From Sinomicrobium sp. (lineage in GTDB: Bacteria; Bacteroidota; Bacteroidia; Flavobacteriales; Flavobacteriaceae), in contig JAJUFH010000012.1 of NCBI GenBank assembly GCA_029266035.1, forward strand, positions 1-64,000: a stretch of 64,000 bases of DNA. Reading direction: 5' to 3'. A program made the position numbers and the translations under genes. The notes below the pieces were generated by a model. It did not search any database. It saw only the letters and a program-made list of their open reading frames with translations, and had not been told where the DNA came from. Below, in pieces: positions 45,792 through 55,900 of this stretch (within the stretch, counting starts at the first letter, position 1; every line of letters begins with the position of its first letter).

Positions 45792-46178
45792 TATTACGGT
45801 GATGTGATTTATGTGATTGTAATAGGCTATATTAGTCGTATTTTTAAAGGATTCCTATTTTCTTATCATAATATTAATATAGTTTAACAGCATATTAATG
45901 TATCGGTTGGTTCTGTTTAGACTCCGTGTTGTTTATCAGGTTTAAAAGAGGGTGCGATTTTAACATTATTTTTTGACTTAAACCAGAATATTGGTTACAT
46001 AAACGTGTGGAGAATGGTTTTGTCTATATCAATTAAGATGGTTCAGTGCGCGTGATGTATATCTTTTACTAAAAAATGCGATTCGAATATTTTTCTTAAA
46101 TTGCAATTAGGAAAATAACTTGTTACAACCAGTCTAATTCTAATAAAATTTGAAATTAGCCCTAAATCAATTGTGTTT
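45792..46178. other. AT-rich divergent region between barrel gene and decayed-signal gene
   Basis: This 387-bp stretch has no ORF and no consensus promoter that I can defend. It probably holds the promoters of both flanking genes. Confidence 0.3.
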
Positions 46179-46262
46179 ATGTGAACTATTACTTTTTGTT
46201 TTTTACTCTTTATCGGATTTGCAATCAACGCTCAGGAATCGGGTAAATACGATCTGCTCTGA
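46179..46262 (+). pseudogene. Detached signal-peptide remnant of the following gene
   Basis: Frame 46179 begins with ATG, is followed at once by TGA (46182-46184), then reads TITFCFLLFIGFAINAQE and GKYDLL before a TGA at 46260-46262. This looks like a signal peptide and mature start, broken by one nonsense codon and then by a one-base deletion that puts the rest into the frame of the next ORF. In related flavobacterial proteins the sequence ...AQ-x(2-4)-KYDLI-x(2)-NGE... is continuous. Confidence 0.55.
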
Positions 46263-46984
46263 TGATTAATGGAGAACAGCGAACGGGAAACGTAACCGAA
46301 ATTTCCGATAGTGATATAAAGTTTACTTACGCCAATGAATCGTTAGTTTACACTATTAAAAAAGCGGATATACGAAAGATTACCTTTGGCAGTGGTCGTA
46401 TAGAATATTTTAATGCAGATGGGGGTGATAACGATCAAACTTCGGATTTTTACAATAAGCTTGCCGTTTTGCCCTTTGCATACATCGCAGATGGAAAGGA
46501 AGGCGGAAGGGAGATGTCTCTTAAAATCCAGCAAGAATGTTTTAATATACTCAGTAGCAAAGCGGATAAATTACAACTACAAGACGTGCAAACAACAAAT
46601 GCTCTTTTGGCTAAGGCAGGCGTTGACAACGGCAATATTCAAGGGTACACCATGGGCGAAATATGCCATATTTTAAATGTAGAATATGTTATCCAGGGGA
46701 TGATAACTACCAACGAAACGGGTGAATACATCTCTAGCTCTGGGGCTAGTAAGTCTGTGGTAAAAGACAGTGATAAAAAGAATGTTATCGGGAAGATACT
46801 GAACACTACAACCAACACTACTGTTTCAACGAAAAATTACGATACAACAGTTAATATGAATATATATGACCACAACGGTCAGCATCTTTTCGGGCAGGAG
46901 CACAACTCGTTTTGGCCTGAAGTAGATGCATATCGCGTCACCTTGCATTACCTTCTGAAAAGAACACCTGTATTTGGGAAGTAA
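46262..46984 (+). CDS. Protein of unknown function that has lost its signal peptide by frameshift
   Basis: A 240-residue ORF starting MINGEQRTGNVTEISDSD. The N-terminal 45 residues match the short beta motif seen in exported flavobacterial proteins (NGE...G.VTEI), and residues about 65-135 (KLAVLPFAYIADGKEG... CHILNVEYVIQGMI) resemble the fold of CsgG/LpoB-type or TolB-like periplasmic proteins. The signal peptide lies upstream in another frame. As written it would be cytosolic, so the gene is probably a recent pseudogene, or the ATG at 46262 is used in a new way. Confidence 0.6.
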   Translation: MINGEQRTGNVTEISDSDIKFTYANESLVYTIKKADIRKITFGSGRIEYFNADGGDNDQTSDFYNKLAVLPFAYIADGKEGGREMSLKIQQECFNILSSKADKLQLQDVQTTNALLAKAGVDNGNIQGYTMGEICHILNVEYVIQGMITTNETGEYISSSGASKSVVKDSDKKNVIGKILNTTTNTTVSTKNYDTTVNMNIYDHNGQHLFGQEHNSFWPEVDAYRVTLHYLLKRTPVFGK

Positions 46985-47019
46985 GTTCTTAAAGCATAGT
47001 GCAAGCTTCAAAAGCCTTA

Positions 47020-47616
47020 CTAAAACTGTTGTTCAATTTCGGCTATTTGAGTTTTGGCGAATTTTATGAGCTCATTGAAAAACCGTGTAAACTCTTCTTC
47101 AAACAATGCATAATACTCTTTCAGGTCGCGAATGGCGAACTGCATCTGTGAGCGGTTTTTTGTCCTGCGATTCATCTGTTCCAGAATGTATTCGAGTCCT
47201 TCGGTTGAAGCATAGCTGCAAAGCCAGTTTTCCCGTATCATCATTGGCATCATATTTTTAGTGCGTTCTGGAAGAATATCGTAGTGGTCTTGTAGCGAAT
47301 TGTAAAAATCTCTCACATAATCTTCAAGTGGAATATCGGAATAATTTTTCCATTTGACCGACAGAAAGTGATCGTAAAACATGTCTACAATCACCCCGCT
47401 GTAGTGACTGTATCCCGAGTGCAGTCGTTTTGTGCTTTGGCGTACTATGGGATGCTGATCGGTGAAGGTGTCAATCTGGCGATGAAGGAGTATGCCTTTT
47501 TGTACTCCCGCAGGAAAATCCCGGTATTTTTTTCCCTTGATACCGTCGGCGATAAAATTGCCAATGCGAATTAGTTCATCATCTCCGGAAAGATATATAT
47601 GTGCGAGAAAATTCAT
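47020..47616 (-). CDS. acpH: Acyl-carrier-protein phosphodiesterase-like protein (AcpH)
   Basis: A 198-residue protein starting MNFLAHIYLSGDDELIRIGNFIADGIKGK, the AcpH/DUF479 signature, with conserved LHRQIDTFTDQHP. AcpH removes phosphopantetheine from ACP in E. coli; activity has been questioned in some members. Single-gene unit. Confidence 0.87.
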   Translation of the reverse strand: MNFLAHIYLSGDDELIRIGNFIADGIKGKKYRDFPAGVQKGILLHRQIDTFTDQHPIVRQSTKRLHSGYSHYSGVIVDMFYDHFLSVKWKNYSDIPLEDYVRDFYNSLQDHYDILPERTKNMMPMMIRENWLCSYASTEGLEYILEQMNRRTKNRSQMQFAIRDLKEYYALFEEEFTRFFNELIKFAKTQIAEIEQQF

Positions 47617-47746
47617 TTTCCGAATATACGAAAAAAGCTTTTGCTCTTTGTGAAGACTACATATTTTTCACAAAGGAATAGCCGATAGCTAAAAAAAGAT
47701 AAAAAACGGATTATAGCAGTGTGCCGACACCTGCACATATAATTGT

Positions 47747-47754
47747 ATATTTGT
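47747..47754 (+). promoter_or_regulatory. -7 element before glmM
   Basis: TATATTTG matches TAnnTTTG and lies 54 nt before the glmM ATG. The -33 region is weak. Confidence 0.4.
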
Positions 47755-47808
47755 TTCGTTTCAATACAACCTTGAGGTAGTTAGAACAATAAAAAACAGA
47801 ACTTAAAA

Positions 47809-49197
47809 ATGACATTAATCAAATCCATATCCGGGATACGAGGCACTATAGGTGGAGTTCCCGGCGACAATCTCACCCCTATAGATGCGGTAAAATTTGC
47901 CGCTGCCTATGGAATGTGGCTAAAAGAAGAGAACCCAGGAAAAGAAAAACTCAGAATGGTAATAGGCAGAGATGCTCGCATATCGGGTGAAATGATACAG
48001 GAGCTGGTAATTCACACGCTTATCGGCTTGGGGATAGATGTGGTAAAACTCGATTTGTCTACCACTCCCACGGTAGAAGTAGCGGTACCTCTCGAAGGTG
48101 CCGATGGAGGAATTATACTGACTGCAAGTCACAATCCCAAACAGTGGAATGCATTAAAGTTGTTGAATCACAAGGGAGAATTTATAGATGCAGTTCAGGG
48201 GAACAAAATACTCGAATTGGCAGAAGGGGACGAATTTGTATTTGCCGATATAGACCAACTCGGAAAGTTGAGCCTTAACGAAGCTTATATAGACACCCAT
48301 ATCGATGAGGTATTGAAATTGCCCTTAGTCGATGCCCGAGCCATAAAGGAGGCTCGTTTTAGGGTAGTGGTAGACGGAGTAAATTCTACCGGAGGAATTG
48401 CTATTCCTCGTCTGCTGGAAAGACTGGGGGTAGAAGCGATAAAACTTTACTGTGAACCCAACGGGCATTTTCCTCATAATCCGGAACCTCTTAAAGAACA
48501 CCTTACCGATATTTCGGACTTGGTGGTTGAGGAGAAAGCCGATCTCGGTATCGTGGTAGATCCCGACGTTGATCGCTTAGCATTTATAAGCGAAGACGGC
48601 GAAATGTTTGGAGAAGAATACACTCTGGTAGCCTGTGCCGATTACGTACTGAGTAAGACTCCCGGAAATACAGTTTCCAACATGTCGTCTACCAGAGCAT
48701 TAAAAGATATTACCCAAAAACACGGAGGAAGTTATCAAGCCAGCGCAGTAGGAGAGGTCAATGTGGTGAGTTTGATGAAAGAGACCAATGCCGTTATAGG
48801 AGGAGAAGGCAATGGTGGGATTATTTATCCCGAACTCCACTACGGGCGAGACGCCCTGGTTGGTGTGGCACTTTTCCTTTCGCTATTGGCAGAGAAAAAA
48901 ATAAAAGTAAGCGAATTGAGGGCTGGCTACCCTTCGTACTTTATGAGCAAAAAGAAAATAGCACTTACGCCTCAAATCGATGTAGATGCTGTATTGAAAA
49001 CTATGGAAGAGCGGTATAAAGATGAAGAAATCTCTACCGTAGATGGAGTAAAGATCGATTTTCCTGAAAATTGGGTACATCTTCGAAAATCGAACACCGA
49101 ACCTATAATCCGTGTCTATACCGAAGCTAAAAGTCAGCAAGAAGCCGATGGGCTCGCAGATAGGATTATGGAGGAGATAAAGGGGGTAATAGGTTAA
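47809..49197 (+). CDS. glmM: Phosphoglucosamine mutase
   Basis: GlmM converts glucosamine-6-phosphate to glucosamine-1-phosphate for peptidoglycan and LPS precursors. The 462-residue protein has the phosphorylated S107 in TASHNP, the magnesium loop DPDVDRLAF and the sugar-binding EGNGG. It is of the Bacteroidota type and could also act on other hexose phosphates. Confidence 0.88.
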   Translation: MTLIKSISGIRGTIGGVPGDNLTPIDAVKFAAAYGMWLKEENPGKEKLRMVIGRDARISGEMIQELVIHTLIGLGIDVVKLDLSTTPTVEVAVPLEGADGGIILTASHNPKQWNALKLLNHKGEFIDAVQGNKILELAEGDEFVFADIDQLGKLSLNEAYIDTHIDEVLKLPLVDARAIKEARFRVVVDGVNSTGGIAIPRLLERLGVEAIKLYCEPNGHFPHNPEPLKEHLTDISDLVVEEKADLGIVVDPDVDRLAFISEDGEMFGEEYTLVACADYVLSKTPGNTVSNMSSTRALKDITQKHGGSYQASAVGEVNVVSLMKETNAVIGGEGNGGIIYPELHYGRDALVGVALFLSLLAEKKIKVSELRAGYPSYFMSKKKIALTPQIDVDAVLKTMEERYKDEEISTVDGVKIDFPENWVHLRKSNTEPIIRVYTEAKSQQEADGLADRIMEEIKGVIG

Positions 49198-49231
49198 TAG
49201 GTTATTGGTTAATAAGTTATTGGGTTATTTA
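49188..49231. repeat. Degenerate short tandem repeat after glmM
   Basis: The sequence repeats a 7-8-bp unit of the form GGTTAWTA/GGTTATT about five times, starting within the glmM stop region. It is likely to arise by replication slippage. Confidence 0.5.
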
Positions 49232-49259
49232 GTAAAATGTATTAGTTAAAGCAGCTATT

Positions 49260-50774
49260 ATGGTAACAACAGCAGAAGGATCTAAGATATTCAGAACAGA
49301 GTTGGAAGCGTATTTCAAACCCTTTCGCGACAATATTGTTGGTATAGATCAGGAGTTCGAATCGCCTTACGGAACAAAGCGCATAGTGTATACCGATTGG
49401 ACTGCAAGCGGACGCTTGTATCGTCCTATAGAAGAAAAACTACTGCGAGATTTCGGACCTTATGTAGCCAATACGCATACCGAGACCACAGTATCTGGAA
49501 CAGCGATGACCCTGGCCTATCACGAGGCTAGAAATATTATCAAAGAACACCTCAACGGAAGAGAAGACGATATATTGATTACCTCCGGTAGTGGAATGAC
49601 AGGAGTAATCAACAAGTTTCAACGTATTTTGGGACTCAAGGTTCCAGAAAACCTCAGAAAGCATACTGAAGTTCCCGACGATATGCGTCCGGTAGTCTTT
49701 GTTACTCATATGGAACACCATTCCAATCAGACCTCCTGGCTGGAAACTATAGCCATTGTAGAAGTTATTCCCTCAGACGATGAGGGCTTGTTTTGTATGG
49801 AAAACTTTTTGGAGCTGTTGGATAAACACCGCGATCGACCTTTAAAAATAGCTTCGGTTACCGCTTGCAGTAATGTTACGGGTATACAAACTCCCTACCA
49901 CGATATTGCCAAAGTGATGCACCGACACGGCGGAGTGTGTTTTGTAGATTTTGCATGTTCTGCACCTTATGTAGATATCAATATGCATCCTGAAGACGAA
50001 GAGGCTGCACTCGATGCTGTTTTCTTATCGCCTCATAAGTTTCTCGGAGGCCCCGGAACTTCTGGTGTTTTGCTGTTCAACAAAAAACTTTACAAAAATA
50101 TGATTCCCGATTCTCCCGGCGGGGGTACGGTGAGTTGGACCAACCCCTGGGGCGAACACAAGTACATCGACAATATAGAAGAAAGGGAAGACGGTGGAAC
50201 CCCGGGCTTTTTGCAGGCCATAAAAACAGCACTGTCTATCAAGCTCAAGGAGCAGATGGGAGTAAAAAATATACTGGATCGAGAGCACGAAATTATGGAA
50301 CAGGTGTTCAATTTTCTTTCCGATATTCCCAATGTAAAGATACTGGCACCACAACACAAGAACAGACTAGGGGTACTGTCGTTCTTTATAGACGATTTGC
50401 ATTACAATCTCGGAGTCAAAATCCTCAACGATCGCTTCGGAATACAAACTAGGGGAGGCTGTAGTTGTGCGGGTACTTATGGGCATTACTTGCTGCACGT
50501 AGACCAGGAGACTTCTCACAAATTGGTGGAGGAAATCAGTCTTGGCGACCTTATCCGGAAGCCGGGTTGGATCAGAATGTCTATCCATCCGACGCTGAGT
50601 TGCGATGAGATAAGATACGTATGCGAGAGTATTCAGGCCTTGGCAGAACACCATCGGGAATGGGCGGAAGATTACGCCTACGACAAATCCAGAAACGAAT
50701 TTATTCACAAGTCTCATAACACTACAGGCACGGGAGATTTGGTGAAGTCTTGGTTTGAGTTTGACAGTAAATAA
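49260..50774 (+). CDS. Class-V-fold PLP aminotransferase (cysteine-desulfurase-like)
   Basis: A 504-residue PLP enzyme of the aminotransferase class V superfamily. The PLP lysine is in LSPHKFLGGPGTSG (about residue 260), and a C-terminal GGCSCAG stretch at about 400 recalls the active-site cysteine loop of cysteine desulfurases. Substrate is not known; members of this long subgroup are common in Bacteroidota. No isc/suf genes are next to it. Confidence 0.82.
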   Translation: MVTTAEGSKIFRTELEAYFKPFRDNIVGIDQEFESPYGTKRIVYTDWTASGRLYRPIEEKLLRDFGPYVANTHTETTVSGTAMTLAYHEARNIIKEHLNGREDDILITSGSGMTGVINKFQRILGLKVPENLRKHTEVPDDMRPVVFVTHMEHHSNQTSWLETIAIVEVIPSDDEGLFCMENFLELLDKHRDRPLKIASVTACSNVTGIQTPYHDIAKVMHRHGGVCFVDFACSAPYVDINMHPEDEEAALDAVFLSPHKFLGGPGTSGVLLFNKKLYKNMIPDSPGGGTVSWTNPWGEHKYIDNIEEREDGGTPGFLQAIKTALSIKLKEQMGVKNILDREHEIMEQVFNFLSDIPNVKILAPQHKNRLGVLSFFIDDLHYNLGVKILNDRFGIQTRGGCSCAGTYGHYLLHVDQETSHKLVEEISLGDLIRKPGWIRMSIHPTLSCDEIRYVCESIQALAEHHREWAEDYAYDKSRNEFIHKSHNTTGTGDLVKSWFEFDSK

Positions 50775-50809
50775 GCTGTTGGATATACGGCAAATTGGAG
50801 CCACTCAGG

Positions 50810-51226
50810 CTATTCGATAAATTTTGCTTTGAGCTCTGGTGTGGGAATCATACACTGTTCTTTTTTGCCGTACCATTTGTATCTGTTTTTGGCCACAAAG
50901 TTGTATAAACGATCCCGTAGTCCGGAGGGGAGTAGGTATTGGAATACGCGTATGGAAGGCCACAATCCACCCAAATTGGATGCGATTTCTATCGCAGCTT
51001 GCGAACGAGTGTAATAAGCCTGGCCTGGCTCTACCAGTACGATAGAATCTGTATCACGAGGATCTATCCCCCGATCGGAGAGCATTTTTTGTCCGATCTC
51101 ACTTTGTAGGGAAGCAAAACGGAAAACATCCTTTCTATCCCTTTTTATAACAAAGCGGACGGCATTGTTGCACAGATTACACAGCCCGTCGAACAGTATG
51201 ATCTTTTTGGTATTTTCTTTGTCCAT
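50810..51226 (-). CDS. DCC-family thiol-disulfide oxidoreductase-like protein (DUF393)
   Basis: A 138-residue protein with the DCC signature D13-G-L-C16-N-L-C19, a thioredoxin-like CxxC within the first strand. The function of the family is not settled. It converges on the aminotransferase. Confidence 0.88.
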   Translation of the reverse strand: MDKENTKKIILFDGLCNLCNNAVRFVIKRDRKDVFRFASLQSEIGQKMLSDRGIDPRDTDSIVLVEPGQAYYTRSQAAIEIASNLGGLWPSIRVFQYLLPSGLRDRLYNFVAKNRYKWYGKKEQCMIPTPELKAKFIE

Positions 51227-51412
51227 AGTAGTCGCTCCTTATCACTGTACAAAGATAGGGGAAATACAGCTATAGGTTTTAGTAACCTACAGAATAAACT
51301 AGGTGATAAATTCGGGATTCAATCCGGTGTTCGGGGCTAGGGAATGGTAATTCTTCGCTATCTTTAGTTCGATTTTTTGACAATATCTATTAACTCTAAA
51401 AAAAATGCATTC

Positions 51413-52261
51413 ATGAAAAAACAGATTATTTCTCTTTTTGGATTTGCAATGGCTTGTTTTACTGTAGGGGCACAAGTACAAACCCCGGCTGCCAGTCCTT
51501 CGGCAACTATAGAACAACAAGTGGGCCTCACCGATATCAGCGTGTCGTACTCCCGTCCGGCTATGAGAGGGAGAACTATTTTTGGCAATCTCGTTCCTTA
51601 CGGAAAAGTATGGCGTACCGGGGCGAACGTAAACACGAAAATTAGTTTTAGCGACGATGTGACTATAGGAGGAAAGTCTCTCAAAAAAGGAACCTATTCC
51701 CTGTACACCATTCCGGGAAAAACCTCTTGGGATGTTATTTTCTACTCCGATAGTGACAATTGGGGCAACCCGCAGGAATGGGACGAAAGTAAGATTGCTT
51801 TAAAAACTACGGTAAGTCCGGTTACACTTCCTTTCGATATTACCTCTTTCACTATTCTATTAAGCGATATTACCAACGACTCGGCAGAACTCGGTATCAT
51901 GTGGGAGAAAACCTATGTAGGTGTAACTGTAGAAGTGCCTACCGAAGAGAAGACTATGGCCAGTATAGAGAGTGTGTTAGAAGGCCCTTCTTCCCGCGAC
52001 TATATGTCGGCAGCGGTGTATTATATGGAAGCCGGAAAAGACATGAACAAGGCAAAAGAGTGGATAGACAAGGCAGTATCTATGCAAGAAGATGCCCCTT
52101 ATTGGATGTTGCGACAAAAATCACTTATCTACGCAAAAGTAGGAGATAAGAAGGGAGCAATAGAAGCGGCAAAAGCCTCTTTGGAAGCAGCAAAAAAAGC
52201 CGGTAATCCCGACTATATAAAACTCAATACGGATAGTTTGAAAGAGTGGGGAGCACTATAA
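51413..52261 (+). CDS. Exported DUF2911 protein
   Basis: From the ATG at 51413 the protein has 282 residues with a signal peptide (ending TVGAQ). The DUF2911 domain (about 35-165) contains VSYSRPAMRGRTIFG and YGKVWRTGANVNTKI, the family signatures. The C-terminal part has TPR-like helical pairs. The role is unknown. A TATCTTTA element lies at 51359-51366. Confidence 0.85.
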   Translation: MKKQIISLFGFAMACFTVGAQVQTPAASPSATIEQQVGLTDISVSYSRPAMRGRTIFGNLVPYGKVWRTGANVNTKISFSDDVTIGGKSLKKGTYSLYTIPGKTSWDVIFYSDSDNWGNPQEWDESKIALKTTVSPVTLPFDITSFTILLSDITNDSAELGIMWEKTYVGVTVEVPTEEKTMASIESVLEGPSSRDYMSAAVYYMEAGKDMNKAKEWIDKAVSMQEDAPYWMLRQKSLIYAKVGDKKGAIEAAKASLEAAKKAGNPDYIKLNTDSLKEWGAL

Positions 52262-52286
52262 GTTTACAACAGATTGTGATATAGTA

Positions 52287-52328
52287 TTAAAATATGGTAT
52301 GGAGTATTGGCTCCATACCATATTTTAA
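52287..52328. terminator. Perfect 18-bp inverted repeat after the DUF2911 gene
   Basis: Bases 52287-52304 and 52311-52328 are an 18-bp perfect inverted repeat with a 6-nt loop (TATTGG). The outer pairs are A-T rich, so the plus strand carries TTTT in the 3' arm and can act as a terminator in either direction. It separates the DUF2911 gene from the metal operon. Confidence 0.7.
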
Positions 52329-52397
52329 TTGGAATGCCTTAATCTCATTTTTTCCCTTGTCTTGTATAATCCTAATCAAAAACCAAAATCCGAAATT

Positions 52398-52427
52398 TTG
52401 CTGATATCGCTTGAATAATTACTTTTG
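52398..52427 (+). promoter_or_regulatory. Promoter of the metal-efflux operon
   Basis: TTG at 52398-52400 and TACTTTTG at 52420-52427 with a 19-bp spacer match the Bacteroidota consensus. Transcription would start near 52432, so the first gene would have little or no leader if GTG 52432 is its start. Confidence 0.65.
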
Positions 52428-52431
52428 TGAG

Positions 52432-52803
52432 GTGTCTAATTTCAGCGTTTACATACTCGTCCTCGTATTGAATATAAACAATTGTTTTTTTCAGCAATTG
52501 TTTAAGCTTCCTGTACTATTTCAGCACTATTCTGAACATCAGCAGGGTTCACCTTTGAGTTTTGCCGAATATCTAGATATGCACTACTGGGGGCAGGACA
52601 TCGAAGACGACGATGACGACCGCGATATGCAGCTGCCGTTCAAGCAGGTAGATTGCGGAGCTATACACACCGTATTTATTCCCACTAACTTATTTGCAAT
52701 GAACTGTTTTGTTCCGGATGTATGCTTCGAGCACAGCGATTTCAGGACAGTTCTGTATTCCAATCCCAATCAGGGAGAGCTCTTCAGACCTCCGATGGTA
52801 TAA
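52432..52803 (+). CDS. Small metal-operon companion protein with acidic cluster
   Basis: A 123-residue protein if the GTG at 52432 is used; an earlier TTG at 52411 lies before the predicted transcription start, and a TTG at 52468 is also possible. It has a hydrophobic N-terminus, then KLPVLFQHYSEHQQGSPLSFAEYLDMHYWG, a run of five aspartates (DDDDD) and LPFKQVD. Short proteins with this H-x(2)-H-x(n)-SF-x-(E/F)-(Y/F)-L-x(2)-HY and D-x(n)-LPFK pattern occur before CusA-type pumps in Bacteroidota. It may bind metal ions in the periplasm. Start and role are uncertain. Confidence 0.6.
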   Translation: MSNFSVYILVLVLNINNCFFQQLFKLPVLFQHYSEHQQGSPLSFAEYLDMHYWGQDIEDDDDDRDMQLPFKQVDCGAIHTVFIPTNLFAMNCFVPDVCFEHSDFRTVLYSNPNQGELFRPPMV

Positions 52804-52979
52804 CTTTTCTATTAGATTTTTTGTGGCAATACGCATGGTTTTCAGTACTGTGCGAATGTCGATATCTGCGTTATCCCAGCTGTAATTAGACAGTGTATAG
52901 CTGTTTTTGCAAGCTCCAGGGAACCTAGCCGGATTATTGACCAAGTCGATATTTAAATTTTTAGAAAAATTATGCTGTT

Positions 52980-55900
52980 ATGCTTGACAGAATTATTCAG
53001 TTTTCCGTAAAAAACAAACTTGCCATAGGATTGTTTATCCTACTTTGGATTGCTTATGGTACATATCAGGTGACCCGCCTTCCCATAGATGCGGTACCCG
53101 ATATTACAAACAATCAGGTGCAGGTAATTACCACAGCTCCCTCCCTTGGAGGTGAAGATGTGGAACGCCTTATTACTTTTCCTATAGAACAGGCCTTGAG
53201 CAATATACCCGGGCTTCAAGAAAGCCGTAGTATTTCTCGTTTTGGTTTATCTGTAGTCACCGTGGTATTTGAAGAAGAAGCCGACGTATACTGGGCACGA
53301 CAGCAAGTGGCGGAGCGCTTACAGAATGTTGAAATTGCAGAAAATGCCAGTACGCCGGAAATGACACCAGTAACTACCGGACTTGGAGAGATTTACCAGT
53401 ACGTGCTAAAACCTGAACCTGGCTATGAAGACTCTTTTTCACTTACCGAATTGCGAACCATACAAGACTGGACCGTTAAACGACAGTTACAAGGAACCCC
53501 GGGAGTAGCCGAAGTGTCTACTTTTGGAGGTAAACTAAAGCAATATGAGGTAGCTGTCGACCCTTCAAGACTACAGGCTCATAATCTCGCGATGAGCGAG
53601 CTGTTTTCTGCACTCGAAAAGAGCAATGAGAACACGGGGGGAGCGTACATAGAAAAAGGACCCTCTGTATTGTATATCAGAAGTAAAGGACTCGCAGCTT
53701 CCGTGGAAGACATCGGTAATATTGTAATTAAAAATACCTCGACAGGTGTTCCCGTACTGGTAAAACAGGTGGCCGAGGTAAGGCAGTCGTCGGCTATTAG
53801 ATATGGGGCTCTTACTACCGACGATGCTGGTGAAACTGTAGGAGGGATCGTTATGATGCTCAAGGGAGAGAATGCCAATGAAGTCATCGCTCAAGTGAAG
53901 GATAGGGTAAAGACCATAGAAGAGATGCTGCCCGAAGGATTGAAAATTGTTCCCTTTCTCGACCGCACTAAAATGGTAGACAATGCCATTGGGACAGTAG
54001 AGAAAAATTTGCTCGAAGGGGCGCTTATAGTGGTATTGGTTCTGGTGCTTTTTCTCGGTAATCTCAGAGCCGGACTCATTGTGGCTTCGGTGATTCCGCT
54101 CTCCATGCTCTTTGCAATTAGTATGATGAATATTTTTGGAGTGAGCGGTAACCTCATGAGTCTTGGGGCATTGGATTTCGGACTGATTGTAGACGGGGCC
54201 GTCATTATAGTAGAAGCCATACTGCATCACCTGCACAATTCTTCCAAATACAAAACCACAATCTCTTCTAGAGAGATGGACAAAGAAGTTTCGGGCGCGG
54301 CTTCCAGAATGATGAATGCCGCCGTATTCGGACAAATTATTATTCTGATTGTTTATCTGCCCATACTCTCTCTTCAGGGCATAGAGGGAAAGATGTTTAA
54401 ACCCATGGCGCAAACCGTAGCTTTTGCCATTCTCGGAGCCTTTATTCTATCCCTGACCTATGTGCCTATGGTCAGTTCGCTGTTTATAAGCCGAAAGATA
54501 AAGAATACCCTCAACCTCTCCGACAGGGTGATGGGGCGTATAGAAGTTTTTTACGAAAAGTGCTTGTTGAGAGCTCTGAAAGTGAGAAGGGGAATTATCC
54601 TTGTAGCTTTATTGCTTTTTGGAGTGGCATTTTTTGTGTTCAGCAGAATGGGAGGAGAGTTTATCCCTCAGCTGGAGGAGGGAGATTTTGCCGTAGAAAC
54701 TCGATTATTGTTGGGAACTAACCTCACAACGACTACAGAGACCATACAGAAAATATCGATGAAGTTGCGTCAAAAATACCCGGAAGTAGAACAGGTAGTA
54801 TCTCGTATTGGTACAGCTGAGATACCCACCGATCCCATGCCTATAGAAGGAGGGGATATGATTGTGGTATTAAAAGATAAATCGGAATGGACCAGCGCAT
54901 CTTCTTTTGAAGAGCTAGCTGAAAAAATGGCTGCGACAGCTCAGGAAATTGCTCCGGGAGTAACAACCGGTTTTCAGTATCCGGTACAGATGCGTTTTAA
55001 CGAATTGATGACCGGTGCTAAACAAGATGTAGTGTGTAAAGTATACGGCGAAGATCTCGACAAACTTGCGGCTTATGCTGAGAAGTTGGGAGAGATAAGT
55101 CGTACTGTAGACGGAACAGCAGACCTCTACGTAGAAAAAGTTACAGGCATGCCTCAGATCGTGATAGATTACAACTGGGCTGAAATGGCAAAATACGGAC
55201 TTTTTGTACAGGACATCAACCGCACCGTGAATGCTGCTTTTGCAGGGGCTGTTGCGGGAACTATTTACGAGGGAGAAAAGAGTTTTGACCTAGTAGTACG
55301 ACTGAAAGATGAAAATCGACGAGATATAGAAGACGTGAGAAATCTGTTGATCCCTACAGCTTCAGGAATGCCGATACCACTATATCAGGTAGCTTTGGTA
55401 TCTGAAGTAGAGGGACCAAATCAGATACAAAGGGAAAACGCAAGACGAAGGATAATCGTCGGTTTTAACGTAAGAGGACGAGATGTGGAAAGCTTGGTCA
55501 ATGAATTACAACAAAAGGTTAACAGCGAAATGAATCTCGATCCTGGATATTATGTGACCTATGGAGGAGCTTTTGAAAATCTGAAAGCAGCAAAAAGTAG
55601 GCTGGGACTCGCTGTCCCCGTTGCTCTCCTCATGATATTTGGACTGTTGTACTTTGCCTTCGGAGCCATAAAAGAAGGGATTATCATTTTTACCGCCATT
55701 CCCCTTTCTGCCATAGGCGGTGTATTTGCCCTTGCTCTGCGCGATATGCCTTTTAGTATTTCAGCCGGAGTGGGATTTATCGCCCTGTTTGGAGTGGCGG
55801 TACTCAACGGAATTGTACTGATTTCTGAATTTAATCGTATTCGTAAACGAGGCGATATAACTTCTCCGATACAGCTCGTCTGTATGGGAACGAAAACCCG

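Noticed and set aside
52690-52944. 84-codon minus-strand ORF between the small metal protein and the pump
   Set aside because: It overlaps the better-supported plus-strand gene; the unshared part (52804-52944) reads smoothly but is not recognised and would need a TTG start.
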